The notes below the pieces were generated by a model. The model saw only the letters and a program-made list of their open reading frames with translations. It was not told where the DNA came from and did no database searches. The position numbers and the translations under genes were made by a program. A DNA stretch of 64,000 nt from Methylophilaceae bacterium (GTDB lineage: Bacteria; Pseudomonadota; Gammaproteobacteria; Burkholderiales; Methylophilaceae), in contig JAOKBJ010000001.1 of the NCBI GenBank assembly GCA_028244835.1, positions 186,001-250,000 on the forward strand, written 5' to 3'. Positions 36,699 through 45,812 of this stretch are shown piece by piece; position 1 is the stretch's first letter; every line of letters begins with the position of its first letter.

Positions 36699-36890
36699 TC
36701 AACTAGGTAATTGCGCTAATAAATTTTCAACTTTTAATGTTGCTTCATTCATTTTCGTTTTTAAGGCTTGGATTTCTTCCTTAGCGAGATGAAGGTTGGG
36801 CTTTAATTCGTTGTTTTCTTTTTTTAATACCTCAATTGCCTCAATAAGTTTATTGAGTTTGCTTTCTAATAAATTTAGTTCATCCAACAT
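36699..36890 (-). CDS. ZapB-like small coiled-coil protein
   Basis: 63 residues, almost entirely heptad repeats (LNLLESKLNKLIEAIEVLKKENNEL and onwards), as in ZapB/TIGR02449 proteins. It starts a zapB-zapA-6S RNA unit; likely a Z-ring associated factor. Sequence alone is low-complexity, so the call rests on size, coiled coil and position. Confidence 0.75.
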   Translation of the reverse strand: MLDELNLLESKLNKLIEAIEVLKKENNELKPNLHLAKEEIQALKTKMNEATLKVENLLAQLPS

Positions 36891-36945
36891 TCATTTACTA
36901 TAATTTAAATTCTTAATACCATCAATAGAGAATTTACTTTCTTTC

Positions 36946-37836
36946 TTATTTTTTCTTAGCACGTGGATGTGTTTTATCATATATTTTTGAAAGATGTTGA
37001 AAATCTAAATGAGTATAAATTTGGGTCGTACTAATATTTTCATGGCCCAATAGCTCTTGAACCGCTCTTAAATCTTGGCTTGATTGAAGAAGGTGCGATG
37101 CAAAACTATGCCTAAGAAGATGTGGATGAATATTTTCAGGAATACCTTGTTTAATTGCCCAAAATTTTAATCTATATTGAATTGCTCTAGGGGTTAATTT
37201 TTTCCCATACTTACTTAAAAAAAGTATTTTATTATTACTTTCTAGCCCGTAAATATTTTTTCTTTCTCCTATCCATTTTTTTATGGCAATAGAAGCAAAA
37301 GAGCCCAAGGGAACGACTCGCTCTTTATCACCTTTGCCAATTACAGAAATTGTTCCATCATCAAAATTAATACCATTCTGATTTAGATTTACTAATTCAG
37401 ATAATCGAAGCCCAGACGAATAAAATAATTCTAAAATAGCATGATCACGAATTCCTAAAAAAGAATTTTCTTTAATATCAATAAGTTTTAACGTTTGATC
37501 AACTGATAATGTTTGAGGAAGCAATTTTTTACTTTTAGGCGCCTTAATTCCCAAGGTAGGATTTTTTTTAAACTTGTGTTGATCAATTAAAAAATTAAAC
37601 AAACCTCTCCAGGAAGAAAGCAGCCTCGATAAAGATTTTCCTCCCAACCCTCTAGAATGGAGCATAGAAATATTTTTTCTTATATCTTCAAGTCTGTAGC
37701 TATTTAATTCTTTATTTTCATTAAGTTTTAGTAACTCATTAATATCTCGAAGGTAATTTTTAATTGAAGAAGGACTTAATCTTTTTTCAAAACTTATAAA
37801 TTTTTTATACTCTTCAACTAATTCAAGATTATTCAT
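36946..37836 (-). CDS. xerC: Tyrosine recombinase XerC
   Basis: 296 residues. N-terminal SAM-like DNA-binding domain (about 1-90) and catalytic domain with all active-site residues: R in SSGLRLSEL, K in GKGDKERVVPL, HxxR in HPHLLRHSFASH, H in LLGHENISTTQ and Y in IYTH. Resolves chromosome dimers at dif with XerD. It overlaps dapF by 8 nt, the typical dapF-xerC order, which marks it as housekeeping rather than a mobile integrase. Confidence 0.96.
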   Translation of the reverse strand: MNNLELVEEYKKFISFEKRLSPSSIKNYLRDINELLKLNENKELNSYRLEDIRKNISMLHSRGLGGKSLSRLLSSWRGLFNFLIDQHKFKKNPTLGIKAPKSKKLLPQTLSVDQTLKLIDIKENSFLGIRDHAILELFYSSGLRLSELVNLNQNGINFDDGTISVIGKGDKERVVPLGSFASIAIKKWIGERKNIYGLESNNKILFLSKYGKKLTPRAIQYRLKFWAIKQGIPENIHPHLLRHSFASHLLQSSQDLRAVQELLGHENISTTQIYTHLDFQHLSKIYDKTHPRAKKK

Positions 37837-38629
37837 ATTCTTTGATTAAGTCTAAATTCAATTCCCCTTCAAATACAATTTTAGCCGGACCAGACATTAT
37901 TATTGAATTTAAACCATCCCAATCAATTATTAGATTGCCACCATCCATTAGGACTGTAACTGGAGTTTTTACTAGTCCTTTTTGGATTGCAACAGCACTA
38001 GCTGCACAGGCACCAGAGCCACAAGCTAAAGTAATACCACTTCCTCTTTCTAAGACTTTAAGTTTTAAATTATTTTTATCTATAACTTTCATCATCCCAA
38101 TATTTATTCCATCAGGGAATAAGACACTATTAGCTTGTATTTCTTTACCAAGCTCTAAAGCGCCTTCCCATTTTTCATCTTTACCAAGTGGCTCAAGAAC
38201 TGCATGAGGATTTCCAATAGAGACATATGTAAATAAATCACTAATTTTATCTTTAAAAATAGGCTTTCCCATATCAACAGAGATTAAATCCTTAGAGGAT
38301 TCTGAAAGAACAATTAAACCTGATTTTGTTTCAACAGTAATACGTGCGCTTTCTGAAAGTTTTTTATTTCTTATATAATAATAAAAGCATCGTGCCCCAT
38401 TCCCACATTGTTCAACTTCGTTTCCATCTGAATTGAAAATCCGATATTTAAATTCTGCTTTTGGATTTGAACTGGACTCTATGATTAAAAGTTGATCAAA
38501 CCCAATACCAAATTGACGATGGGAAAGTGATCTAATTATGTTTGAATTTAGATTATATTTATTTGATAATTGATTCAAAATTATAAAGTCATTACCAATA
38601 CCATGCATTTTTGTAAATGGAATTTTCAT
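37829..38629 (-). CDS. dapF: Diaminopimelate epimerase
   Basis: Converts LL- to meso-diaminopimelate for lysine and peptidoglycan. 266 residues. [12 protein letters not shown] at the N-terminus; the two catalytic cysteines are in QCGNGARCF and LACGSGACA. Divergent from metK across only 71 bp; overlaps xerC by 8 nt. Confidence 0.97.
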   Translation of the reverse strand: MKIPFTKMHGIGNDFIILNQLSNKYNLNSNIIRSLSHRQFGIGFDQLLIIESSSNPKAEFKYRIFNSDGNEVEQCGNGARCFYYYIRNKKLSESARITVETKSGLIVLSESSKDLISVDMGKPIFKDKISDLFTYVSIGNPHAVLEPLGKDEKWEGALELGKEIQANSVLFPDGINIGMMKVIDKNNLKLKVLERGSGITLACGSGACAASAVAIQKGLVKTPVTVLMDGGNLIIDWDGLNSIIMSGPAKIVFEGELNLDLIKEYE

Positions 38630-38700
38630 TTATTTCTATTTTTTATTTATGTTATTTGTTATTCTATCGAGTTAATAAGATAAATTATATAAGGTTTTCT

Positions 38701-39855
38701 ATGAAAAAATATTTATTTACTTCTGAGTCAGTATCAGAAGGACATCCTGATAAAGTTTCTGATCTGATTTCAGATGCCGTTTTGGATGCAATTTTAACTG
38801 TAGATCCTAATTCAAGGGTCGCTGCAGAAACCTTAACAAATACAAATCTGGTGGTTCTTGCAGGCGAAATTACAACTAATGCAAAAATAGATTATGAAAA
38901 AGTAGCCAGGGATACTTTAAAATTAATTGGTTATGATAATGATGACTTTGGGATTGATTATAAAACATGTGAAGTTTTGGTTAAATATGACACCCAATCA
39001 TCAGATATTGCTCAGGGTGTTGATGGAGCAATGGACGATCCTTTAGATCAAGGAGCAGGTGATCAAGGTCTGATGTTTGGATATGCTTGTGATGAGACAA
39101 ATGAATTAATGCCTCTGCCAATTCATTTGTCTCATAGACTAGTAGCACGGCAGGCAATGCTTAGGAAAAATGGAAAACTTTCTTGGCTTAGACCAGATGC
39201 GAAATCTCAAGTAACAATTGAATATGATGGAAATAAACCAATAAGAGTAGATACAGTTGTTTTATCCACTCAGCATTCCCCTGATATTAAATTAAATGAG
39301 CTTCGTGAAGCTGTGATAGAAGAAATTATTAGACCCATTATTCCAAAAGAACTTATAAAAGGAGATATTAAATTTTTAATTAATCCCACAGGTCGATTTG
39401 TGATTGGCGGCCCTCAAGGAGATTGTGGCTTAACAGGCCGAAAGATTATTGTAGATACCTACGGGGGTGCTGCTCCTCATGGTGGAGGAGCATTCTCAGG
39501 CAAAGATCCTAGTAAGGTAGACAGATCTGCTGCATATGGTGCTCGTTATGTTGCAAAAAACATAGTTGCTGCTGGTTTAGCAAGTAAATGTCTCGTTCAG
39601 ATTTCCTATGCAATAGGAGTAGCAAAACCAACTTCTGTAATGGTGGATAGCTATGGAACTGGAACACTTTCCGATGAAAAGTTATCTCAATTAGTTGCAG
39701 AAGAATTTGATTTAAGGCCAAAAAGTATTGTACAAACATTAGATTTACTAAGGCCAATATATAAAAAAACAGCTGCTTATGGCCATTTTGGCCGTGATGA
39801 GCCTGAATTCTCATGGGAAATGACAGATAAAGAATCCTCCCTAAAAATTAAGTAA
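38701..39855 (+). CDS. metK: S-adenosylmethionine synthetase
   Basis: Makes SAM from methionine and ATP. 384 residues from the ATG at 38701, preceded by AAGG; an earlier in-frame ATG overlaps dapF and adds a non-conserved hydrophobic stretch. Signatures: [28 protein letters not shown], and [19 protein letters not shown]. It is followed by the SAH riboswitch and ahcY-metF, so the whole activated-methyl cycle is together apart from methionine synthase. Confidence 0.98.
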   Translation: MKKYLFTSESVSEGHPDKVSDLISDAVLDAILTVDPNSRVAAETLTNTNLVVLAGEITTNAKIDYEKVARDTLKLIGYDNDDFGIDYKTCEVLVKYDTQSSDIAQGVDGAMDDPLDQGAGDQGLMFGYACDETNELMPLPIHLSHRLVARQAMLRKNGKLSWLRPDAKSQVTIEYDGNKPIRVDTVVLSTQHSPDIKLNELREAVIEEIIRPIIPKELIKGDIKFLINPTGRFVIGGPQGDCGLTGRKIIVDTYGGAAPHGGGAFSGKDPSKVDRSAAYGARYVAKNIVAAGLASKCLVQISYAIGVAKPTSVMVDSYGTGTLSDEKLSQLVAEEFDLRPKSIVQTLDLLRPIYKKTAAYGHFGRDEPEFSWEMTDKESSLKIK

Positions 39856-39908
39856 ATTTCCATTATCTACTTGATTTTGATTGGTATTTAAATTAGTATT
39901 GCTCTTAT

Positions 39909-39968
39909 TCGAGGGACGCTGCAAGAATTTTCCCAGGCTCGATGCAAATTTATTTGTAACTGCGTTCA
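39909..39968 (+). promoter_or_regulatory. SAH (S-adenosylhomocysteine) riboswitch
   Basis: The core reads CGAGGGACGCTGCAAG, then CCCAGGCTCG, then TGCGTTCAC about 20 nt later: the P1 (CGAG/CTCG), the conserved GCTGCAA and CCCAGGCTCG, and the 3' pseudoknot strand of the SAH aptamer. It lies between metK and ahcY, where this riboswitch is known in proteobacteria. SAH should switch on ahcY-metF. A hairpin CCGT ACCAGTT ACGG (39980-39995) and the ribosome-binding site (AGGA near 40037) follow. Confidence 0.88.
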
Positions 39969-40046
39969 CCATTATTAAACCGTACCAGTTACGGATGATT
40001 GGTGAAACACTCATCTTACTGGTCACTATTATTTATAGGAAAAAAA

Positions 40047-41468
40047 ATGAATACAGTGACTGACTCAGATTTAAATATTAAAGATTATCTTGTAGCAGAT
40101 ATTAGCTTGTCAGGTTTTGGCAGAAAAGAAATCGCAATAGCTGAAACAGAAATGCCTGGATTAATGGCAATTCGTAAAGAATACGCAAGTGAAAAACCGC
40201 TAAAAGGAGCCCGAATTTCTGGCTCTCTTCATATGACTATTCAAACAGCCGTTCTAATTGAAACACTTAATGAATTAGGTGCTGATGTTCGATGGGCATC
40301 TTGTAACATTTACTCAACTCAAGATCATGCTGCTGCTGCAATTGCCGAAGGGGGAACACCAGTTTTTGCTTTCAAGGATGAAAGTCTCGACGAGTATTGG
40401 GAATTTACGCATCGTATTTTTGAATGGCCAGAAGAAAAATATACAAATATGATTCTTGATGATGGAGGTGACGCGACTCTTCTACTTCATCTTGGAGTTA
40501 AAGCAGAAAAAGATATCTCAGTTCTGGATAAACCATCTACTGAGGAAGAAGTTTGCTTATTTAATGCTATCAAAAATAAACTAAAGATAAATTCATCTTG
40601 GTATTCTGAAAGATTGCCTCATGTTCAAGGGGTAACCGAAGAGACTACGACGGGAGTTATGCGTCTTTATCAAATGTTTAGAGATAATGAATTAGCATTT
40701 CCTGCTATTAATGTAAATGATTCAGTAACAAAGTCAAAATTTGATAATTTATATGGATGTAGAGAGTCTTTAGTAGATGCAATTAAGAGAGCAACTGATG
40801 TAATGATTGCGGGTAAAGTTGCTGTAGTTTGTGGATATGGAGATGTAGGCAAAGGATCTGCTCAGGCATTAAGAGCTTTATCTGCTCAGGTTTGGGTGAC
40901 TGAAGTAGATCCAATATGTGCACTTCAAGCAGCTATGGAAGGTTATCGTGTAGTGACCATGGAGTATGCCGCTAAATATGCTGATATTTTTGTATCTGCA
41001 ACAGGGAATTACAACGTGATTAATCATGAACATATGAAGGCAATGAAGGACCAAGCTATCGTATGTAATATTGGACACTTTGATAATGAAATTGATGTTG
41101 CCTCATTATCAGAATATAAATGGGAAGAAATAAAACCACAAGTTGACCATGTAATTTTCCCAGACAATAAGCGTATTATCCTTTTAGCAAAAGGCCGTCT
41201 AGTTAACCTTGGATGTGGTACAGGCCACCCAAGTTATGTTATGGGCTCTTCTTTTGCAAATCAGGTGATTGCTCAAATAGAATTATTCTCTGAAAAAGAA
41301 AAATATCCACTTGGTGTCCATGTGTTGCCTAAACATTTAGATGAAAAAGTTGCGAGATTACAACTAACTACACTAAATGCGGATTTAACAACGTTAACTC
41401 AAGAGCAAGCGAAATATATTGATGTAGATATTAACGGACCATTTAAAACTGAGACATATCGGTATTAA
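40047..41468 (+). CDS. ahcY: Adenosylhomocysteinase
   Basis: Hydrolyses SAH to homocysteine and adenosine, removing methyltransferase product inhibition. 473 residues from the ATG at 40047, placed 7 nt after AGGA; an upstream in-frame start would run through the riboswitch region and is rejected. [25 protein letters not shown] and the NAD loop [14 protein letters not shown] are diagnostic, with the C-terminal YRY. The metF start follows 4 nt after the stop. Confidence 0.98.
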   Translation: MNTVTDSDLNIKDYLVADISLSGFGRKEIAIAETEMPGLMAIRKEYASEKPLKGARISGSLHMTIQTAVLIETLNELGADVRWASCNIYSTQDHAAAAIAEGGTPVFAFKDESLDEYWEFTHRIFEWPEEKYTNMILDDGGDATLLLHLGVKAEKDISVLDKPSTEEEVCLFNAIKNKLKINSSWYSERLPHVQGVTEETTTGVMRLYQMFRDNELAFPAINVNDSVTKSKFDNLYGCRESLVDAIKRATDVMIAGKVAVVCGYGDVGKGSAQALRALSAQVWVTEVDPICALQAAMEGYRVVTMEYAAKYADIFVSATGNYNVINHEHMKAMKDQAIVCNIGHFDNEIDVASLSEYKWEEIKPQVDHVIFPDNKRIILLAKGRLVNLGCGTGHPSYVMGSSFANQVIAQIELFSEKEKYPLGVHVLPKHLDEKVARLQLTTLNADLTTLTQEQAKYIDVDINGPFKTETYRY

Positions 41469-41471
41469 GAC

Positions 41472-42305
41472 ATGTCTAATTTGTCATCAGTAAGTTTTGA
41501 ATTTTTCCCTCCTCGTACAGAGGAGGGAGATCTTAAGCTTAATGAAACAATAAAAACATTATCGGAATTTAACCCAGAGTTTTTTTCCGTTACTTTTGGT
41601 GCTGGCGGTTCAACTAAGACTAAAACGTTAGAAACAGTTTTAAGTATTGAAGCATCAAATAATAATGGCGTACCTCATCTATCTTGCATAAGCTCTTCAA
41701 AAGAAGAAATTAGAAACATCTTAAGTGAATATAAGAGCTATGATATTAACCATTTAATTGCTCTAAGAGGAGATAACCCATCAGGAGCAATAAGTCATGG
41801 AGATTTTAAATATGCTAATGAGTTAATCTCTTTCATAAGAGAGGAAACAGGAGAATATTTCCATATTCAAGCCGGTGCATATCCTGAATATCACCCAGAA
41901 GCAGAGTCTGCAACTGATGATTTAAATAATTTTAAAAGAAAAATAGAGGCTGGAGCAAATTCAGCAATCACGCAGTTTTTTTTCAACGTGGATGCTTATT
42001 TTAAATTTATAGAGGAATGTCAGAAGAATTCTATTTCTGTACCTATTATTCCTGGCATTATGCCCATCTATAATATCAAGCAACTATCAAGATTTTCATC
42101 AAATTGTGGCGCAGAAATACCCAGATGGCTAAGGTTAAAGCTTGAAAGTTATGGTGATGATATTCAATCATTAAGAGATTACGGTGTTGATGTTATATCA
42201 GAACTATGTGAAACATTAGTTCAGTATGATGTACCTGGGATTCATTTTTATACTTTAAATGAATCAAAAATTGTTTCAAAAATAATTAATAATATAAGTA
42301 ATTAA
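41472..42305 (+). CDS. metF: 5,10-methylenetetrahydrofolate reductase
   Basis: Reduces methylene-THF to methyl-THF for methionine synthesis. 277 residues, TIM barrel. SVSFEFFPPRTEEG, VTFGAGGSTKTKT, HLIALRGDNP, GAYPEYHPEA, ITQFFFNVDAYF and IPGIMPI all match MetF. Co-transcribed with ahcY behind the SAH riboswitch. Stop shared with convergent smg in TTAA. Confidence 0.97.
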   Translation: MSNLSSVSFEFFPPRTEEGDLKLNETIKTLSEFNPEFFSVTFGAGGSTKTKTLETVLSIEASNNNGVPHLSCISSSKEEIRNILSEYKSYDINHLIALRGDNPSGAISHGDFKYANELISFIREETGEYFHIQAGAYPEYHPEAESATDDLNNFKRKIEAGANSAITQFFFNVDAYFKFIEECQKNSISVPIIPGIMPIYNIKQLSRFSSNCGAEIPRWLRLKLESYGDDIQSLRDYGVDVISELCETLVQYDVPGIHFYTLNESKIVSKIINNISN

Positions 42306-42763
42306 TGTAAAGTTAGTCGTTCTGTTTGATACAAAGAATCTTCAACAAAAAGATAGTCATTTTCTCGACCATTATTCCATAGTGCCATCATTACGATCCA
42401 GCGTACTTCATCAATATTAATTATGTTTTGATTAAGAGCCATTGCACGATCAATAATAATTTCACGTTCAATTGAATTTAAGACATTAGCTTGTTCGAGA
42501 AATAAAATAAAACCTAACCCATCAAGAGAAAACTTTTCTTTTTCTTTATCTGTAAAAATTCTTAACTTATCATTTAGTTTCAGTGAGTGAGATTGAGGTA
42601 TTTTTTCTGACATTTCCTTCAGTTCTGTAAACCAGTCAAGAGCACTTTCAATATCTTTATTTTTAAATCCAGCGGCTTCAAGTTCTAAAGTCATATTAGC
42701 AAAGTCTAGATTATTTTTAGAACTTAGGTAGTTTTCAAACATATAGATAAGTAAATCAAACAT
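42302..42763 (-). CDS. smg: Smg family protein (DUF494)
   Basis: 153 residues. MFDLLIYMFENYL at the N-terminus, LELEAAGFKNKDIESALDWF, and the C-terminal VRWIVMMALWNN are the family marks. Usually found beside dprA and topA in betaproteobacteria; neither is here. Function remains unclear. Confidence 0.9.
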   Translation of the reverse strand: MFDLLIYMFENYLSSKNNLDFANMTLELEAAGFKNKDIESALDWFTELKEMSEKIPQSHSLKLNDKLRIFTDKEKEKFSLDGLGFILFLEQANVLNSIEREIIIDRAMALNQNIINIDEVRWIVMMALWNNGRENDYLFVEDSLYQTERLTLH

Positions 42764-43052
42764 GATAAATCCTTATTTTTTTTAAATTAATACCATCTAA
42801 ATTATAAACTTTTACAATGAAAAAAAGAAAATCAACCTGTAAGCAGTATAATTAAATCTATTAAAATTATTTATGCGTCAATGAATTTAATTTAACAGTT
42901 AATAATTAATTAATCAACATAATATGACAATTTTGAACGTATTGAATTATCTAGTCCAATTTGTCAATAATGTTGATAGTATTAAAAAGTGTATTTGCTC
43001 GTGAAAATAACAAAATTAGAAATGATAAAAGAAATCAGAATTTAAAAAAGTA
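42764..43052. other. 289-bp intergenic region between divergent smg and fmt
   Basis: AT-rich gap in which promoters for both genes must lie. A possible fmt promoter is TTGTCA (42961-42966) with an AT-rich -10 about 16 bp later. No tRNA, convincing hairpin or small gene with a good ribosome-binding site was seen. This is where dprA and def are often located in related bacteria. Confidence 0.4.
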
Positions 43053-44006
43053 ATGATAAACAAAAAACTAAAGATTGTTTTTGCCGGTACCCCAGAGTTT
43101 GCTGTACCAACATTAAGTGCTCTATTTTCAGAGGGGCATCAAATTGTATTAGTTCTTACTCAGCCAGACAGGAAAGCGGGTAGAGGAATGCATATTAAAA
43201 TAAGCCCAATTAAACAAAAAGCTGAAAATTTTAGTATCCCTATTTTTCAACCAGATCAATTGAATAATGATGCTGTATTTAAAAAATTATTAGATCTTAA
43301 TGCGGATATTTTGGTAGTGGCTGCATATGGCTTAATCATACCAAGCAAAATACTAGAGATTTTTAGTAAAGGCGCATATAACGTTCATGCTTCTCTTTTG
43401 CCAGCATGGAGAGGAGCTGCGCCAATTCAAAGAGCTATTGAAGCTGGTGACTCAAAGATTGGAGTTACTATTATGTCAGTCGCTCCAAAATTAGATACAG
43501 GAGATATGATTAGAAAAAAGTCAATCAATTTGGGTAAAGATACAAATACTGGTGAAATGACAAAGTATCTATCTAAATTAGGCGCTGAATTAATGGTTAA
43601 TGTCGTTAATGATATTGCTATTAACAAGACTCTTGAATTAACTAAGCAAAATGAAAAAAAAGTAACTTATGCAAATAAAATTAAGAAATCTGAGGCAAAA
43701 GTAATATGGAAAGATGTAACATCTGAGCAGATAATGCATAAGGTAAATGCTTTTAACCCTTTCCCAGGTGTATTCTGTAATTTTAGAGGTAAAGTTTTAA
43801 AAATATGGAAAGTCACTAACGATGGCAATACTGAAGTAAATAAACCAGGTAGTTTATTTGTAAACACAGCAAAGGGTAGCCTTTTTATAGCCACAGTTGA
43901 TGGAGCTATAGAGGTGACAGAAATTCAACTAGAAGGTAAGAGAAGAATGACAGGAAGAGAATTTATTACTGCAAATAAGATTATTAATGGTGAACTGCTT
44001 TTATGA
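43053..44006 (+). CDS. fmt: Methionyl-tRNA formyltransferase
   Basis: Formylates initiator Met-tRNA with formyl-THF. 317 residues. FAGTPEFAVPTL at the N-terminus, the active-site VHASLLPAWRGAAPIQRAI and LDTGDM segments, and the C-terminal OB-like domain (about 205-315, FNPFPGVF). Overlaps rsmB by 4 nt. The peptide deformylase gene usually upstream is absent. Confidence 0.97.
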   Translation: MINKKLKIVFAGTPEFAVPTLSALFSEGHQIVLVLTQPDRKAGRGMHIKISPIKQKAENFSIPIFQPDQLNNDAVFKKLLDLNADILVVAAYGLIIPSKILEIFSKGAYNVHASLLPAWRGAAPIQRAIEAGDSKIGVTIMSVAPKLDTGDMIRKKSINLGKDTNTGEMTKYLSKLGAELMVNVVNDIAINKTLELTKQNEKKVTYANKIKKSEAKVIWKDVTSEQIMHKVNAFNPFPGVFCNFRGKVLKIWKVTNDGNTEVNKPGSLFVNTAKGSLFIATVDGAIEVTEIQLEGKRRMTGREFITANKIINGELLL

Positions 44007-45280
44007 TGAGCCAATCTCAATTGCTAGCTGCAAAGATAGTAGAACAAGTTCTTTTAGGAAAAAATTTAGATAAAAGTTTTCAGCTAGTGCTAAAAAAATA
44101 TAATAATGAAGAAGAAAATTTATCACAAATAAAAGATATGACTTATGGGGCTATAAGAGATTTAGGAAAATCCAATTTTTATATCAATAGCTTGGTTAAA
44201 AATAAAATTGAAAATTTATGTCTCGAGGCACTCTTACATATAGTTTTATTTCAAATAAATCATTCTAGATCAAATGATTTTACTTTGGTTAACCAGGCTG
44301 TTGATGCAGCAAAAAAGATTGATCATAAAAAAAGTTCTTTTATAAATGCAGTATTAAGGAATTTTTTAAGAAATAAAGACAGTCTTCAGAAGCAATTAAA
44401 AGAAAATCAATCTGCAATGTTTAGTTATCCAAATTGGTGGATTGAAAAAGTAAAAAAACAATACCCAAAAAATTGGGAAGATATCCTTAACATTGGAAAT
44501 CAGCATCCTCCTCTAGCCTTAAGAGTTAATTCAAAAAAAATTAAAATAAAAGATTATTCTGATACCTTGCGTAAGCAGAGGATTGACCACACATTAGTGA
44601 GCGATGAATGTTTAATTATAAGAAAACCTTTAGATGTAAATAAAATACCAGGATTTTTAGATGGCAAGGTATCGGTCCAAGACTTAGGAGCTCAGTTAGC
44701 AGCACATATAATTGATTTAAAGGAAAATCAAAAAGTTTTAGATGCATGTTCTGCTCCAGGGGGGAAGGCTTGTCATATGCTAGAGTTAAATGAGATACAA
44801 CTAACAGCAATTGAAAGTGATAACCAAAGAACACTGAAAATTAATAATAATATTAAGCGCCAAGGTTTTAAAGCTAAGGTATTAAATGAAACAATAAATA
44901 ACCAAAATGAATGGTGGGATAAACAGTATTTTGATCGAATATTACTAGATGTTCCATGTTCGGCAACTGGTATAGTTAGAAGACATGTTGATATAAAATG
45001 GCTAAGAAGAATTAATGATTTTCAAAATTTTGCAGACAATCAGTTGTTTTTATTAAAGGCAGCATGGCCAATGTTAAAAGATGGTGGAAAATTATTATAT
45101 GTAACTTGTTCTATATTTGAAGAAGAAAATAGAGGGGTTATAGAAAAGTTTAAGCAAGGTATAGATAATGTTTCTGAAATAGATATAGTATTTCCGTCAA
45201 ATATAACTCACATAAAAAATCAAGTTCTTCCTTCAGATAATCATGATGGATTATTTTATGCTCTTCTTCAAAAAAATTAG
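44003..45280 (+). CDS. rsmB: 16S rRNA (cytosine-967-C5) methyltransferase RsmB
   Basis: 425 residues: N-terminal NusB-like RNA-binding domain (about 1-140) and Rossmann methyltransferase with DACSAPGGKACHML (SAM loop), DVPCSATGIVRRHVDIKW (first cysteine) and YVTCSIFEEENRGVIE (catalytic cysteine). Starts within the fmt stop (ATGA overlap) and its end overlaps the DUF4390 gene by 38 nt. Confidence 0.96.
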   Translation: MMSQSQLLAAKIVEQVLLGKNLDKSFQLVLKKYNNEEENLSQIKDMTYGAIRDLGKSNFYINSLVKNKIENLCLEALLHIVLFQINHSRSNDFTLVNQAVDAAKKIDHKKSSFINAVLRNFLRNKDSLQKQLKENQSAMFSYPNWWIEKVKKQYPKNWEDILNIGNQHPPLALRVNSKKIKIKDYSDTLRKQRIDHTLVSDECLIIRKPLDVNKIPGFLDGKVSVQDLGAQLAAHIIDLKENQKVLDACSAPGGKACHMLELNEIQLTAIESDNQRTLKINNNIKRQGFKAKVLNETINNQNEWWDKQYFDRILLDVPCSATGIVRRHVDIKWLRRINDFQNFADNQLFLLKAAWPMLKDGGKLLYVTCSIFEEENRGVIEKFKQGIDNVSEIDIVFPSNITHIKNQVLPSDNHDGLFYALLQKN

Positions 45281-45812
45281 CGTTATCATAATTACTATTT
45301 TTGTTGCTCTATTAATAATAGACAGATTTTATCAATCTGAAGTTAATGAGATATTAATTAAAGATGTAGTTATCAATGCCAAAGAAAATATAAGATACTT
45401 AAACTTTAAGCAAGAAATAAATATTGATTCTCCAATAAGGAAAGCAATTAACAATGGAATACCTTTGGTATTCAAGGTAATCTTAAAGATAGTTAAAATA
45501 AACGATATTTTGCCAAATAAGACTGTTTCAAAAGAAATAAGGTATTATCAAATTGAATATAAAGCATTAAGAAAGGTATATAAAATAAAAGATATAAATG
45601 GAAAAAAATATGAATATAAGCATATTGATGAAGCAATAAAAAAAATTTCAACAGTGGAAGATTTTGAATTTTCAATCATTGATAATCATATAAATCATGA
45701 ATTATGGTTAAATGTATCTTTAGAAAGGAAAAAATTACCTAAGCCTTTACAGGTCAATTACTTCGATAGAACCTGGTATATGAATTCTAATAAAAGTATC
45801 CATAAACTTTGA
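45243..45812 (+). CDS. DUF4390 family membrane/periplasmic protein
   Basis: 189 residues with one N-terminal membrane or signal segment (about 10-27) and a beta-rich remainder (RKAINNGIPLVFKVILKI; RYYQIEYKALRKVYKI). Conserved position rsmB-DUF4390-ntrY-ntrX in betaproteobacteria. An internal ATG at 45258 (MLFFKKISVI) is an equally good start with less overlap. Function unknown; the tight coupling (overlapping TTGA) with ntrY suggests a link to that sensor. Confidence 0.85.
   Translation: MMDYFMLFFKKISVIIITIFVALLIIDRFYQSEVNEILIKDVVINAKENIRYLNFKQEINIDSPIRKAINNGIPLVFKVILKIVKINDILPNKTVSKEIRYYQIEYKALRKVYKIKDINGKKYEYKHIDEAIKKISTVEDFEFSIIDNHINHELWLNVSLERKKLPKPLQVNYFDRTWYMNSNKSIHKL

Noticed and set aside
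36946-37836. Tyrosine recombinase as sign of a mobile element
   Set aside because: Sequence and dapF overlap identify housekeeping XerC; no att repeats or cargo genes were seen.
38617-38700. N-terminal extension of MetK
   Set aside because: Overlaps dapF on the other strand; [18 protein letters not shown] at 38701 is the family start and has a ribosome-binding site.
39999-40046. N-terminal extension of AhcY
   Set aside because: Runs through the riboswitch expression region; ATG at 40047 has AGGA at proper spacing.
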